Positions 33,770-45,679 of a stretch of 64,000 nucleotides of DNA are shown in pieces. This DNA is from Melolontha melolontha (Eukaryota > Arthropoda > Insecta > Coleoptera > Scarabaeidae): NCBI GenBank assembly GCA_935421215.2, contig OW285235.1:228943200-229007199 (forward strand), read 5' to 3'. Below the pieces are notes generated by a model. It had not been told where the DNA came from, searched no databases, and saw only the letters and a program-made list of their open reading frames with translations. Numbering within the stretch: the first letter of the stretch is position 1; every line of letters begins with the position of its first letter. The position numbers were made by a program, and so were the translations under genes.

Positions 33770-34693
33770 TATATTTGGTTAAAATAAAATGTTATTAGTA
33801 GGGTATACTATTTTTGTGTTATCTAATGTTTCTGTCCTTTTGGGAATTTTATGCCTTATTAAAAAAATACGCTTTTTTAATGCTTTTTTTGTCAAAATTT
33901 TATGTCTTTTTAAGTTACTTTTTCTGTTTTTTTTTGTGCTTTTTAGTTCGGTCTTTAGTAATAATGTTTGTGTACGAATATTCTAAATCCATTAGCAAAT
34001 GAACGACTTTTCCAATTTAACTAACCTCGTATCTTTTTAAACGCAATCCTAGAGCCCACAAGGCGAATAACAGAATTAGTTTTCTGTTATTATTAAGTTT
34101 TTCTACTACATTTTATTTAAATCAAGCACATCAAACTACATAGGCACATATGATTGTATACATACATCGATCTCAGGTTTCAATATTTAATGTTAGAAGG
34201 TTTTTGAACAGATGTCGCATATTTTCCGATAATAGGCACGCCTCAGGAAATACGTTTGAAATTATCCATCGTGTTCGCATGTGTACTCACCATAATGGAA
34301 AACAGATATGTCCGATAATATAATATATGTCTACTGTTAGTTTTCCTTGAAAACTTCCTGTGGAACTTATCATGTTTTTCCGTTATCGCCCGGAAAGGTG
34401 TAGGGCATACTTTGAAAGAAATCAACATTATTCATTGTTTAAATTGGCTTTAGAGTCTATCATTCCGATATAATGATGATTAAAAACAGGTTTTAATCGC
34501 CATAAATTTGATAAATCGCCATTTACTAAAATAAAATCGCATTGTGTCAGTAATGTGGGGATAATGTTATTATAGGTTCGATTCGATACTACTGAAAGCT
34601 TAGCGGATCGCACCTTTGTGCATTCATATATAACGTGCTGTTGAGCTGTGATTAAAATTATAATGGCTGCAGCTTTATTACGTTGCATTTATG
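33770..34693. other. no recognisable gene
   Basis: Low-complexity T-rich stretch near 33840-33950, otherwise featureless. Confidence 0.5.
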
Positions 34694-34812
34694 TTATATT
34701 AATATTTAATATAATGTATAGAATTCACGGTTGGCTCTTGGTGAAACATGATTAATAATTTACTAAATAAAACACTTGGTATATTTGTTTCACAAAATGT
34801 ATTTAAAATATA

Positions 34813-34851
34813 TCTGACATATGTTTCGACTTATACAGTCATTCTCAAAGA
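34813..34851 (-). ncRNA. hammerhead-like motif, left arm (U3-A8 variant)
   Basis: Minus-strand core UUGAGAA, one unpaired U, stem II GACU/AGUC with loop GUAUA, GAA, palindromic stem III ACAUAUGU, GUC triplet, and a 3-bp stem I UCU/AGA. As in the 25-kb repeat, C3 and G8 are replaced by U and A. Confidence 0.5.
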
Positions 34852-34948
34852 GTCATGTAAACTAAGTGAAAAGAATACTCCTACCAATATTTATGGTTTA
34901 TTTTTTAAAAGTTTTATTACAGCATCGATTGTGGGGGTATTTGAAAAA

Positions 34949-35485
34949 TCAAATTGCGTGTTTGTGACCTGTCTGTTGAGATTTATGTCTTTTTTTTATT
35001 TCTAAAATTTCTAAGAAGTCAAGCCTTTTACCCTTATTACAAGAGTGTAAAAGTTTGAAATTATTAGCATTAAACAGATGAGAATTTTGAATACAGTGTT
35101 CCGCGAATGCCGTGGTCATATTGCCATGTAGAATAGAACTTCTGTGCTCTTTGATACGTTCTTTTATAGAGCGTCCTGATTGGCCAATGTATACCCCGTC
35201 ACAATCACTGCAAGTTAATTCATACACCCCTGACTTATCACGCAATTCTGTTTTTCGTTTATTGTTAACTAGAATATTTCCTAAATTGCATTTATTTACT
35301 AGGATGACATTTAAACCTAATTTATTTAGTTTATTAGAAACTTTATTGCTAACCCCAGGTATATAGTTTAGGGTATGAAACACTTTGTTAGTTTTTATGT
35401 ATGTATGTCCGGAGTAAAAATTATTCATAAGGAAAGCGCGTTGTTTTCTGTAAATCATTTTGTCTAAGAATTCTGTTTTGTACAC
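34949..35485 (-). pseudogene. PLE C-terminal region with GIY-YIG nuclease (left arm)
   Basis: Open from 35485: the connector MYKTEFLDKMIYRKQRAFLM, then FHTLNYIPGVSNKVSNKLNK. The endonuclease follows with SGVYELTCSDCDGVYIGQSG and RSIKERIKEHRSS, carrying the GIY-like GVY...YIG motifs, the catalytic Arg, a CCHH-type Cys pair (CSDC) and LDFLEILEIKK. A frameshift after EIKK changes the last residues relative to the right arm. The reverse transcriptase is absent, so the copy is 5'-truncated and non-functional despite the open frame. Confidence 0.88.
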
Positions 35486-35578
35486 GTTATTTCTAGCTAT
35501 AGTTTTAGAAGTATAGAAGTATATACCATAAAAACTATAGCTAGAAATAACGGGTACAAAACAGAATTCTTAGACAAA

Positions 35579-36145
35579 ATGATTTACAGAAAACAACGGG
35601 CTTTCCTTATGAATAATTTTTACTCCGGACATACATACATAAAAACTAACAAAGTGTTTCATACCCTAAACTATATACCTGGGGTTAGCAATAAAGTTTC
35701 TAATAAACTAAATAAATTAGGTTTAAATGTCATCCTAGTAAATAAATGCAATTTAGGAAATATTCTAGTTAACAATAAAGGAAAAACAGAATTGCGTGAT
35801 AAGTCAGGGGTGTATGAATTAACTTGCAGTGATTGTGACGCGGTATACATTGGCCAATCAGGACGCTCTATAAAGGAACGATTCAAAGAGCACAGAAGTT
35901 CTATTCTACATGGCAATATGACTACGGGATTCGCGGAACACTGTATTCAAAATTCTCATCTGTTTAATGCTAATAATTTCAAACTTTTACACTCTTGTAA
36001 TAAGGGTAAAAGGCTTGACTTCTTAGAAATTTTAGAAATAAAAAAAGCCATAAATCTCAACAGACAGGTCACAAACACGCAATTGGATTTTTCAAATACC
36101 CCCACAATCGATGCTGTAATAAAACTTTTAAAAAATAAACCATAA
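35579..36145 (+). pseudogene. PLE C-terminal region with GIY-YIG nuclease (right arm)
   Basis: Mirror copy of the left arm, open for 188 codons to a TAA at 36145. Motifs are GVYELTCSDCDAVYIGQSGR, SIKERFKEHRSS, HCIQNSHLFNANNFKLLHSC and LDFLEILEIKKAINLNRQVT. Its C-terminus (NTPTIDAVIKLLKNKP) is probably the original one. It differs from the left arm at only a few residues. Truncated at the 5' side, without a reverse transcriptase. Confidence 0.88.
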
Positions 36146-36184
36146 ATATTGGTAGGAGTATTCTTTTCACTTAGTTTACATGAC

Positions 36185-36223
36185 TCTTTGAGAATGACTG
36201 TATAAGTCGAAACATATGCCAGA
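36185..36223 (+). ncRNA. hammerhead-like motif, right arm (U3-A8 variant)
   Basis: Same motif on the plus strand as in the left arm, with one change in stem III (AUAUGCC for AUAUGUC) that alters the cleavage triplet, so this arm is less likely to be active. Confidence 0.45.
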
Positions 36224-38998
36224 TATATTTTAAATACATTTTGTGAAACAAATATACCAAGTGTTTTATTTAGTAAATTATATTAATATTTTGTGTTGAA
36301 TTTAGAAAATATATGATAGAGACATATTTGAAACATGAGCTAATATTAAAGAGATAGATATGGATTACAATAAATCTAAACGAAAGTGTCGCAATAAAAT
36401 TCCTTAAAATAATGTGAACTTGGCTTGTTTTTTTTTTTTGTTAACGTGTCGACAAAAGCGTCCGTCAGACGTTACGAGATATCTCTTGTCACCTGACAGG
36501 ATAAAATTATTATTACCTGCAAAAGGCGAACCTTTGGATGTCACTTCGCAATGACTGAACTCATCAGTGTGGATAATAATTATCGAACAGCATGTATCTT
36601 GAAGTGATCACTGGTTAAATACTCGGTGTTTTACATCGATATGCTATGTTTTTTTAGATGTATTTGTTAGTTTTTTCTTGTATCGTGACGGGCTGAAATC
36701 GACCCCTAGTTATTTTTGATAGTTTAGTCAATAAATTATGAACGGACCTGTACATCGTAAAATTTTGCTTATATTTTGTAATTTCGATATTTAAAAATTT
36801 GTAGAATATTTTTCTTTTGCAGATGTTTATTCTATCGTTAGTTGAAATTGGAAATTTCGTTGTAGTAATTTTCTAATTATGATTTAATTTAATTAAATTG
36901 CGATATATTTCACGTGGATGTAACCCTATTTATTACCTACAGTTGGATTTGGTATCGTTCATATGTTACGCATGTAGATGGCGTATATTTTATTTTCAAT
37001 AGGATGGTAGAGTTAGTATGGTAAACAGTTAGTTTGGTTAAATTGTAACAGTTTTAGTGGGAATCTTTATTTTAAAATTAATTAGAATGTCTTACGGCTT
37101 TGTCTCTAGTGAATTCAGTTAGAATTTTGTCATTGGTACTTTTAAGATCGTATTTGTTGCATTGATGTATCAAAAACACTTGTGTCTATTTTCTGGACTC
37201 TTTTATCAAAAATTCTTTATTCAGAACGTAAATAATTGAAATTCTTTCCTAGCTGGGTTCCGTATTTTATTGTCTTAATTTTGATGTAGCGAAATGTTTT
37301 ACAAATTACGTAATTCTTAATTAAATTTTTCTCTACAGTGGCTTGACCTATGGATTGATTTTTTAAGAACTATGGATCTTATCGTATAAAAGTATTGAGT
37401 TGGGGAAATCTCGTCCTCTTTTGCTGTCGAAGTTTCACTTAGTAACACGTGTGTCGAAGACGTATTTTGGAATTATGAATAACATCTTGAATACATTAAT
37501 TACTTCGTTAATGCGAATTAGAGTCATTATAATTAATATAGACGACAGTAAGGATATAGTAAGATGTCGTAGTATTGTTTATCGCTGGGTTTCGGCTGCT
37601 TTTAAAATTTTCTATGTGAAAACCAAGTGGCCGTGGTGTTTAAAATTTCCTTCCGAGGCACGATCTTTTACCATACTGTAGGTGAGTTTTTCCACGATGT
37701 CTATGTATAATGGCATTTTTTTTTATTATAATTTATTTTTGCTACATTCCTTTTTTTTTCTTTCTTGAATTTAAAAGGATGGCAGTACGGGGCTTAAGAT
37801 TCAACCTCGAGGCATTAAATGCAAGCAAGTGGCGTAAAGTGCCAGCAAGAAGCATTCAATCCAAGTAGTTGGTGAGCCGTTTTCAAGAACGATGTTAATT
37901 AGTTTGGAATCGTAAGGTGCAGACCATTCCTTCAACTAAGGTAGGAACTGCTTGTTCTATTTTTTTAAATGGACTGTACCAGACAGTCCATTTAAAATCA
38001 GTACGAAGAACTTGTTGGGGTCAATTGTATATATTTATAGGATGCCGGTTGTAATATATAAAAAAAATATATTGTTTATTAAAGTAAACTATATAATTAA
38101 TATGAATATTAATATGATCAAATGCAGTTAAGTTGCAATATTACATAGACCTCTTGTTATTCTCTTAAATTGAAGTATACTTATTTACCTATCTGAAAGG
38201 CTTTATCTATTTTTAACATTGTACGATTAAAATTGGAAACAGATAGGTTAATTTTCCAAGAAATGTATTTTAAATCTCTTTAAATATAGTTGTGAATAAA
38301 ACATATAGAGGGAGAGGTTTTGAATATTACATATGTTGCATGTGGGTGATACATTTAATAGTTTTCGTTTACAAACGAAGTATACATAACCTCAACAGGT
38401 GTACATGTGTTTATTATATTGTTTCTTTCTTTAATGGGCTCAAAATGTCCAGCTTTTTAAGAACATAGAGACTCTTGTGTGGTGCATCTGGAATACACTT
38501 TACTAGTGGGATCGGTGACTCGAATAGAAATACATATGGAAATTGTTTAAGACCAACATAATAAATGATGGTGATTTTGTCTAAATAATAAGGATAATTC
38601 TACAAAAATGAAACGAGTGAGTACAGGAATAAAGTAAATGCTTTAATGGAAGATATTATTTCACAGGTAAGTTAAATAATTTGAAATTAGTACTTATTAA
38701 TATGCATCATGTCACGTGATTATCTCTACGTAAACTAAATGTATGGTTAAATTAATAGATGTGACAAATTTTACTTTAATTCTTAAACATAGATGCTCCT
38801 ATTTAAAATTTAATGGATTAAAATATAAAAAAAACATAGAATTGAGAACTGAGAAAAGCGCAAGTTGAACTGTATTCTTCGTAACTTAAATTACGTAATA
38901 CTTAAAACTAAAAGTACCCATTAGGTATATTCATTTAAAAAAACATTAATCAAAGTTTTGCTACGAGAAATTAATTAATATAATTCTCAAAATTACAG

Positions 38999-39133
38999 AG
39001 GAGATTTCAAAATACTTAAGTGACCAAGGGATGAGGCAGGCTCTTGCAGAAAATCTTCTCGTTTCCACAAATGCCGGATACAAGTTTAGCGGGTGGTTGA
39101 ATGGCGTCACCTCTATAGTTCGGGCCTCGTAAG
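38999..39133 (+). other. possible host exon (weak)
   Basis: A pyrimidine-poor acceptor-like AATTACAG at 38991-38998 is followed by an open 45-codon stretch EEISKYLSDQGMRQALAENL...TSIVRAS and a TAA. Base composition is more GC-rich than its flanks. A second CAG near 39290 is another possible acceptor. I do not recognise the peptide, and without homology or transcript data this is only a candidate. Confidence 0.15.
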
Positions 39134-39870
39134 ATGCTGTCCTCGGTGAAATGAAATTTCCGTTTTGTCCGGAACTGGTTGAAGTATCGATTCCCAAAAG
39201 GCGTTAAAATGTTGCTGGATATTCTGGTAATATTTTAAGACGTGTGTTGTATATTTTTCTATTTAATTTACCACTTTTTTCTATTTTCAGACGGAGCACT
39301 TAATTAAACGACGGCGTGGTGTTCGGAGAATTTCAACTTAATCACGCTCACTATCTTTTGTTTTTAATCCTCGTTTCTGATTCGTTCAATTAGTATTTGT
39401 TAATTTAATCTCGTTACTTTTATTTAATGAAAATGACAATTTAATTATTTTAACCAAATGGCTACTTTACAAAAATTATATACATTGTTCTTGTGAATAA
39501 ATAATAGTTATTTGTACATACAAGTCTTATTTCTAAGCTGATTTATAGTCGAGATATTTCCAACGGTTATTAATTTAAAAATGTACAGCTTTCTCTAAAG
39601 TATATGTCATTGATAATCGATCAATTAAGTTGAAATGTTTTCGGTAATTCATGATATATAAATAAAATGACTAAGGCAAACGAAAAGACCAACATAAATA
39701 ATAATGCAAATTAATTTTTAACAATAAAACGCGAAATCAACTTTATTGATTGGACAGATGAAGAATTCAGTTCAAAAAATTATCTTAATTTCTAATTTTT
39801 ACATTCTAACTAATAATCTGTATTTTAACTAAACTAGGGATTCTTGTGTGGGTAGGCTTGACTTACCTCA

Positions 39871-39871
<1 letters not shown>

Positions 39872-39899
<28 letters not shown>
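39872..39899. repeat. (TA)n microsatellite
   Basis: About 14 uninterrupted TA units in featureless AT-rich sequence. Confidence 0.9.
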
Positions 39900-39902
<3 letters not shown>

Positions 39903-40984
39903 ATAAATTATAGAGGTATAAATATTTGTTTTTTTTTATTTAGTAAAGTAAAAGTAATTGATAACCCTCATTTTGCTTATAAAGGATAGTCGAATTTATC
40001 ATAGCATACTAGGGTCATGTCCGATTTCTTTTCTGTGAATTATTGTTGTTAACGTAATAAATATTACCAAATCTTAAGTATTAATTATAACTGTGTTGAA
40101 TGATATCTGTCAACGCATTGTTAACCTTAAAAGTATAATTTCACTGATTTCATTTTTCTTATTACGAGTTTAAATTGTAGTTTGATTTTTTTTCTAATAT
40201 TTAATAATCTAATTCATATAATGAATGTACAGGAATCTCGATGTGAGATTTATTGAAAGATCTTTAGATAAATTACCAACCGATTGATTATATCTAAATA
40301 TTAAGATTAAGCATACAATTTACGTATTTATGGCTTAATTATTTGAATACTGAGATCTTATTGCTTTCGTTGTGTCACTTTTATTTTATTTTTCTAAATT
40401 CATTAGTATACTTCTGCTTTAATTTAACTTGAGCGCTTGAGCGTATAAACACATTGGCGCCTATTAGTAAAAAGAACCTTTCCCTAGCTCGCTACTTAAA
40501 TGCGTTAGTTTGCCAACCGAAGATTTTCGGGGTAATCGTGTTATTGGGTAAGTGGGTAAGTTAGTCGGTAGTACATTGTGTAGTAAGGCGCAGAACTAGT
40601 GTTTGAGAAAGCACGTAGCAGTATTTACGTCGCTTCTTATAGAAAATAAATAAATGCCGACAATACTAGCGTTCTAGTAGCAAGTAGACGTTTCTATAAG
40701 ACTTAAGTAAAGAAAAAAAATCATTTAGATGTACTTTCTGATGGAATGCTTTCACAGGCAAAATCATATATCACAAAAACAAAATGGTCGTTGAACTCTG
40801 TTAGGTCGAAGTTTTAGTCCGTTTGTACATTCTCCTCCTACAAATAAATCGGTTAAATACGGTATCTGCTAGAATAAACAGTTTCGAAACCTAGGGTGCT
40901 ATGGAGTAGCTTACATAATATGCATTTGTTATTATTGACTTAATTGTCATTAGTTTACATATCGCCTGCAGTTGAATTTTAATT

Positions 40985-41640
40985 GCAATGGTTCTAAAAC
41001 GACGGCAGAAAAAGTGTTCTTGGTAGAACATTATTTTCACTCATACGAAAATGGTCGCAATAAAGGTGTCAGTAAGGCATCGACAACAGTTTAATAAAGT
41101 AATCTCAGTAAAAGTGTGATATTAGCTGTTGTTGAGAAATTTCGTCGCACTGGTAGTGTATTGTGTCAACGTAAAGGTTCTTCAGGTCGTCGCTAAACAG
41201 TGTGTACTAACGAAAACGCAGGATGTGTTTTTGACTTAAGTTGTGCATTCATTGCAAAGAAGCCTTGTAAGGCTGCCTGTAAATTCAGCATCAGCGAAAC
41301 ATCTACACGTCAGCTGTTCAAATCAATTGGTGGTTATCCATACCGTATTCAAGTTGGACAATCACTAAACGCTGTGGACAAACGTGTAAAGGAAATTTAC
41401 TGTGGTCGCATATTGAACTTAATTTACGAGAATCTGGAATTCTTGAAAAACATATGGTTTTCAGACGAAAGTCACGTTCATCTTAAAGGCTATATTAATT
41501 AACAAACAACTAGATTCCTTGGATTTGAACATGATGTTATTGCAGAGAATCCACTCCACAGTGTCCGATTTTCCATTTGGTGCGCGGTTTCTGATGTATT
41601 ACATATCCCTTACGATACCTTTACGCTGCTAAGAATTTCT
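40985..41640 (+). pseudogene. mariner-like (DUF4817-type) transposase relic
   Basis: Plus-strand scraps in order: a HTH with VILAVVEKFRRTGSVLCQRK and GSSGRR (40-190 bp in), RQLFKSIGGYPYRIQVGQSL, LEFLKNIWFSDESHVHLKGY (first catalytic Asp), then VIAENPLHSVRFSIWCAVSD. Stops and frameshifts are frequent. The part containing the second and third Asp is missing. Similar in order to the 16.7-kb element. Confidence 0.75.
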
Positions 41641-42329
41641 TAAAACGTGACTAGTCACCGATATCTGGAGAATTACAACTTTGTACATTTTTCCCGTAAT
41701 GTAATTTAAGGGTACGTCGACTTTTTAGGAACACGTATATTTATCAGTTTATCCTCGTATAAAGAGATCCTCTCCACCAGTAATATTTTATGCTAAAATA
41801 ACGTCATTGCTTTCGTGCTATGTCAGTATTTAATGAAAGGAATTTAATCGTAATCTATGGTCAGAAAAGTGAATAATATTTTACGTCTCAGTACTTAATA
41901 TCAACGGTCAGACTTTCTGTTGAGAATGCGAATAAATGGATTTAATTAAATTAACATACCAGACCGACTGTCGTTATTAATATTGCAAAATGTTCTTTTT
42001 AGCATGACCATTAGAGTCTAGGTTATCGTTTAATGTATGTACACGCAACGTTTTTCTGTTAGCATGATGCGAACAATTAGGACGAAGAACTGATATATTG
42101 CAAAGTAAATAAATGCCGAAAAATGTATTTGATACAGTTATAAAAATCTCTCTATGTCAATTAAATAAATTCCGGCGGAAGTCTCACATTTTTGTCGTTT
42201 GCGGTGATGATATCTGTTACTTATGACATTAATTCCGATATTGATTGGGTACTTATATCAATTCTCTTTCGATATATTTTAAGATTATCTATATATACGA
42301 GAGTTGATCATTTTGCTGCACCCCTGACA
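41641..42329. other. no recognisable gene
   Basis: AT-rich, no supported feature. Confidence 0.5.
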
Positions 42330-43215
42330 TACTCACAATAAAAAATTGGCAAATATCTTACTTTTACTTTTCAACATAGTCTCCATCAAGGTTAATACAT
42401 TTTTCCCATCGATGTTCTAGCATTTTTAATGCTTCTCGAAAAAAAGATTGTTCAACTTCTGCAAACCACTGATTTACCGCACATATCACATCATTATCTG
42501 ATGGAAATCGATTACCACGCAAGTGCTCTTGATTTTTGGAAACAGTTGGTAATCACTTCGAGCCAAATCTGGCGTATATGGTGGATGTTCAACTAATTTT
42601 AAGCCTGCTTGAGCTATTGAAGCGGTTGTAATGGCGAACCTGTGACTGGGTGCGTTATCCTGATGCAAGAGAACACCATTGCGCAATTTCCCCCCACGTT
42701 TTTCTTTTATCAAGTGACGTAATTTGAGAATTAAATTGGCATAATAATCGCTTGTAATTTTGGCCCTTTTCGGCAAGAAATCTACTAAAATTACACCTTC
42801 AGCATTCCAAAATACGGATAGTATGATCTTCCCTGCTGAAGGTTGCATCTTGAATTCTTTCGGCGGTGGTGAAACTCGATGTGTCCACTCATTAATCTGT
42901 ATTTTGGTCTCTACATTATAATTATGGACTCAGGACTCATCCTTTGTCACTAATCCAGCAAGAAAATTTTCGTTGTCATGTTTATACCGCGTTAAGAGAC
43001 GACTGTAGGGTATAATGTTAACTGCCTCCTCGTGGTGTACCCTGGAAACGTGAATTGTCACGGCTAAATAGTCTACACTAGTAGGCTGCTAGATTTAGCA
43101 GAGATTTCCTAGTAAAAAAAGGATCAGCATGAACAGTGACATTCTAGCAAATGGTTCTCTTCAGAAGCCATTGACAAGGGACGAAGGAAATGCCCTGGAC
43201 CAGTATCTTAAATTA

Positions 43216-45679
43216 CACTGGTCTGCAGAAAAAAATTATTTTTTTCTCCTCATTGTTTTCATGCATGATTACATCATATTTGGTACTCTTACCTCGGAAT
43301 TTAACATGCAAAAAAATACAGCACATAGATTTTAAATATAGTGTCCATTTAATTAAAAAACGATATTATTTTAGTAACAACAATTACAAAAAAGTGAAAA
43401 ATGACTACGGTCTAAGTTTTACAACGAAAAATGCTAATTTTACAGTTACAAGTTATAGAAATATCAATATATTTATCCCATTATGGTAATATAATTCAAG
43501 TTATTTTGTTTTTTTTTTCTTTTCATCGTTTCCATCGAAGTTTCTAGGCGAATCGACCAACAAAAATCAGCAAGCATTGCTGCTGACCATTTTCCATTGT
43601 AGCGTCTTTCAATATGCATAATATCCTGATGAAACCTTTCACCATGCTCATCTGATACGGCACCGAGATTTTCCGGAAAGAAATCTAAATGCGAGTCCAA
43701 AAAATGAATTTTGAGTGACATATTGCATCCTAAAGCTTTATAAGCAGAAAGAAGCTCTCGAATGATTTGTCGGTAGTTGTCAGCTTTTGTATTACCTAGA
43801 AAATTATGAAACACTTTTACAAAAGCCACCCAAGCTTTTTTTTCAGCTTTGCTCAAACTTCATCCCTCATATGCTCTCGTATTTGCGGACCTACAAAAAT
43901 CCCTTCTTTCAATTTCGCGTCACTGATTCGAGGAAATTTTGTTTTGAGATATTGAAAGCCTGCACCATCCTTGTTCATAGCTTTCACTAAGTTTTTCATG
44001 AGCCCCAGCTTTATATGAAGTGGTGGCCAAAATATTTTGTCACTTGGCACTAGAGGTTCTTGAGATACATTTTTAAGTCCAGGTGTCAAGCTTTTTCTTT
44101 GCAGTCAAGTTTTAACTTTGTAATGTTTGTCTCTTGCGCGACTGTCCCACTCACATAAAAACTCACAGCAAAACTTGGTGTATCCTCCTTGCAATCCAGT
44201 AAATATAGCGACAACTTTTAAGTCAGCACAAATATTCCATAGGTATTGAGAATATTTTATTTTTTCAAGTAATACCTCCAGATTTGCATAATTTTCTTTC
44301 ATGTTTGTTGCATGTGCTAGAGGCACTGATGGGTATTTATTTCCATTGTGAAGTAAAACGGCTTTCAAACTAATCTTCGACGCATCAATAAAAAGTCTCC
44401 ATTCGTCAGAATTTTCTGGGAAACTCAGTTCTTTAAGAAGCCCTGCAGCATCATTACAATATACTAAATCATTTTCTTTGGAAAAGTAACTCGTAAAATC
44501 TTCTTGTCTTGTGCGAAAATATGAGACTCTTGTACTTTTATCCAACAAATTCCACTGTTTCAAACATCCGAGTAATTGAGCCTTAGATTTTGATAGCCCC
44601 AAGTCTCTAACGAGATCATTTAAGTCAGGTTGTTTAAGAAAATAAGGTTCTTTTGATGGGCTTGAAGATCCTGATGAAGCGTATGATGATGAAGATGTAC
44701 AGGAAGAAATAGAACTCGATTGAGGCTGTAGACCAGAAGTATTTTTATTTTCCATCTTCTCGCTATTTTTTGTAGGTACTGGAGGTGAACTGCCTTCACC
44801 ACGAGGAAGTGGTCTCTTTGCAGATGCGATGTTTGGATATACAATCTTGTTTTTATTTTTTTTCGAGAATAGTCGTGTTGATGTCATGCAGAAAAAACAG
44901 TCATTTTCATGATTCTGAGGTTCACTACAAAGCATTGGCATCGTAAACGGCAAAGATTTGTGACTTCCTTCAAGCCAACCTCTCAACGTTCTTGAACAAC
45001 TGTTACAGCAAATTTTTGGGAACCAACTTTTATCCCTCTCATCGATAGAGAATCCAAAATAAAGCTGATAAGCTTTTTTAACAAGATCTGTTATCGCATT
45101 TCGCTGTGTTTTTAGAGTAAACTCACCACAAATGTAGCAAAAACAGTCTGTAGAATTATTACAAGCGCGCGGCATTTTATAACCTAAAATTGAATGGAAT
45201 TTTTTTTAAAAATAATTTTAAATTTCTATTATATATTTATTATCTATGTTCATAAAAAAATGGATAACCAACACATAAAATACTTAAAATATATGTATAA
45301 CATGAATTTTGTGCAAAACTTACCAAAGTATTTGATATAGAACGTAAACAATTAAAAGACAAGTTTTCAACTAACTGTTGTAAAGACACAGTGTATACTG
45401 CGCAGGCGCATATGTACTACCATAGAAATCACTTTCGGGACTTTCCTTCTTTCTCTTATAACTAGCAAAAACCTATTTCGTATGTATATACATTGTTTAT
45501 AATGTTAACGCATATAACGAATTAAAAAAAAACGGAATTTATGATATTTTGGGAAAAAAATCATATCGAAAAAACTAGACGTGATAGAAAAAATTGGCCA
45601 TAGGGAACAGATTCAGAGCATCGAAATCTTCATATTTATGACATAATTTTATGAAGGAGGATTTTGTTGCAGACCAGTG
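43216..45679 (-). mobile_element. unassigned CACWGG-TIR DDE-like transposon, copy B
   Basis: 2,464-bp element. The 12-bp inverted ends CACTGGTCTGCA are perfect. TTA is duplicated at 43213-43215 and 45680-45682. It is inserted in a mariner transposase gene whose two halves continue on either side, which fixes both boundaries. Confidence 0.92.
43473..45175 (-). pseudogene. putative DDE transposase of unassigned family, copy B
   Basis: The best-preserved N-terminal half of the family: 356 open codons from ATG 45175. Residues 11-60 form a ZAD-like Cys4 finger (CYICG ... CCNSC). A second Cys pair DCFFC is at about 93-96, with a Ser-rich linker at 150-175. LNDLVRDLGLSKSKAQLLG follows, then RLFIDASKISLK (putative catalytic Asp-264), ICADLKVVAIFTG (putative Asp-318) and CEFLCEWDSRARD (CxxC). 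A TGA at 44105-44107 replaces an expected Trp/linker codon. The frame continues SLTPGLKNVSQEPL, LHIKLGLMKNLVKAMNK and LKEGIFVGPQIREHM. A shift near 43856 is followed by KKAWVAFVKVFHNFLGN, LGCNMSLKIHFLDSHLDFFP, SDEHGERFHQDIMHIERRYN (putative Glu) and LADFCWS. Cellular role is inferred from the TIR/TSD context, not from a known family. Confidence 0.8.

Larger units (their letters stand above)
34708..36277. mobile_element. Penelope-like element inverted dimer
   Basis: Two 5'-truncated PLE copies joined head to head with a centre near 35525. Both arms run outward to the same 3' terminus (CCAAGTGTTTTATTTAGTAA). A perfect 14-bp duplication TTATATTAATATTT lies at 34694-34707 and 36278-36291. The arms are nearly identical over about 750 bp. 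Each contains the end of the PLE polyprotein and a terminal hammerhead-like motif. Confidence 0.9.
36292..40984. other. 4.7-kb interval without recognisable gene or transposon
   Basis: No transposon protein or bounded element is seen. Points of note are a (TA)n microsatellite near 39872-39899, a 29-codon frame from ATG 37782, and a possible exon at 38999-39133 (listed separately). This is the least transposon-like stretch and may be host intergenic or intronic DNA. Confidence 0.45.

Noticed and set aside
36185..36223. Claim of active self-cleavage in the right PLE arm
   Set aside because: The stem III/cleavage triplet is mutated (UGCC for UGUC), so only a relic is listed.
39840..39900. CRISPR-like or regulatory repeat
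   Set aside because: Simple (TA)n microsatellite; no spacer-repeat structure anywhere in the window.
43129..43489. Overlapping plus-strand frames of 68 and 99 codons
   Set aside because: They straddle the left end of copy B and its AT-rich subterminal region; no homology.
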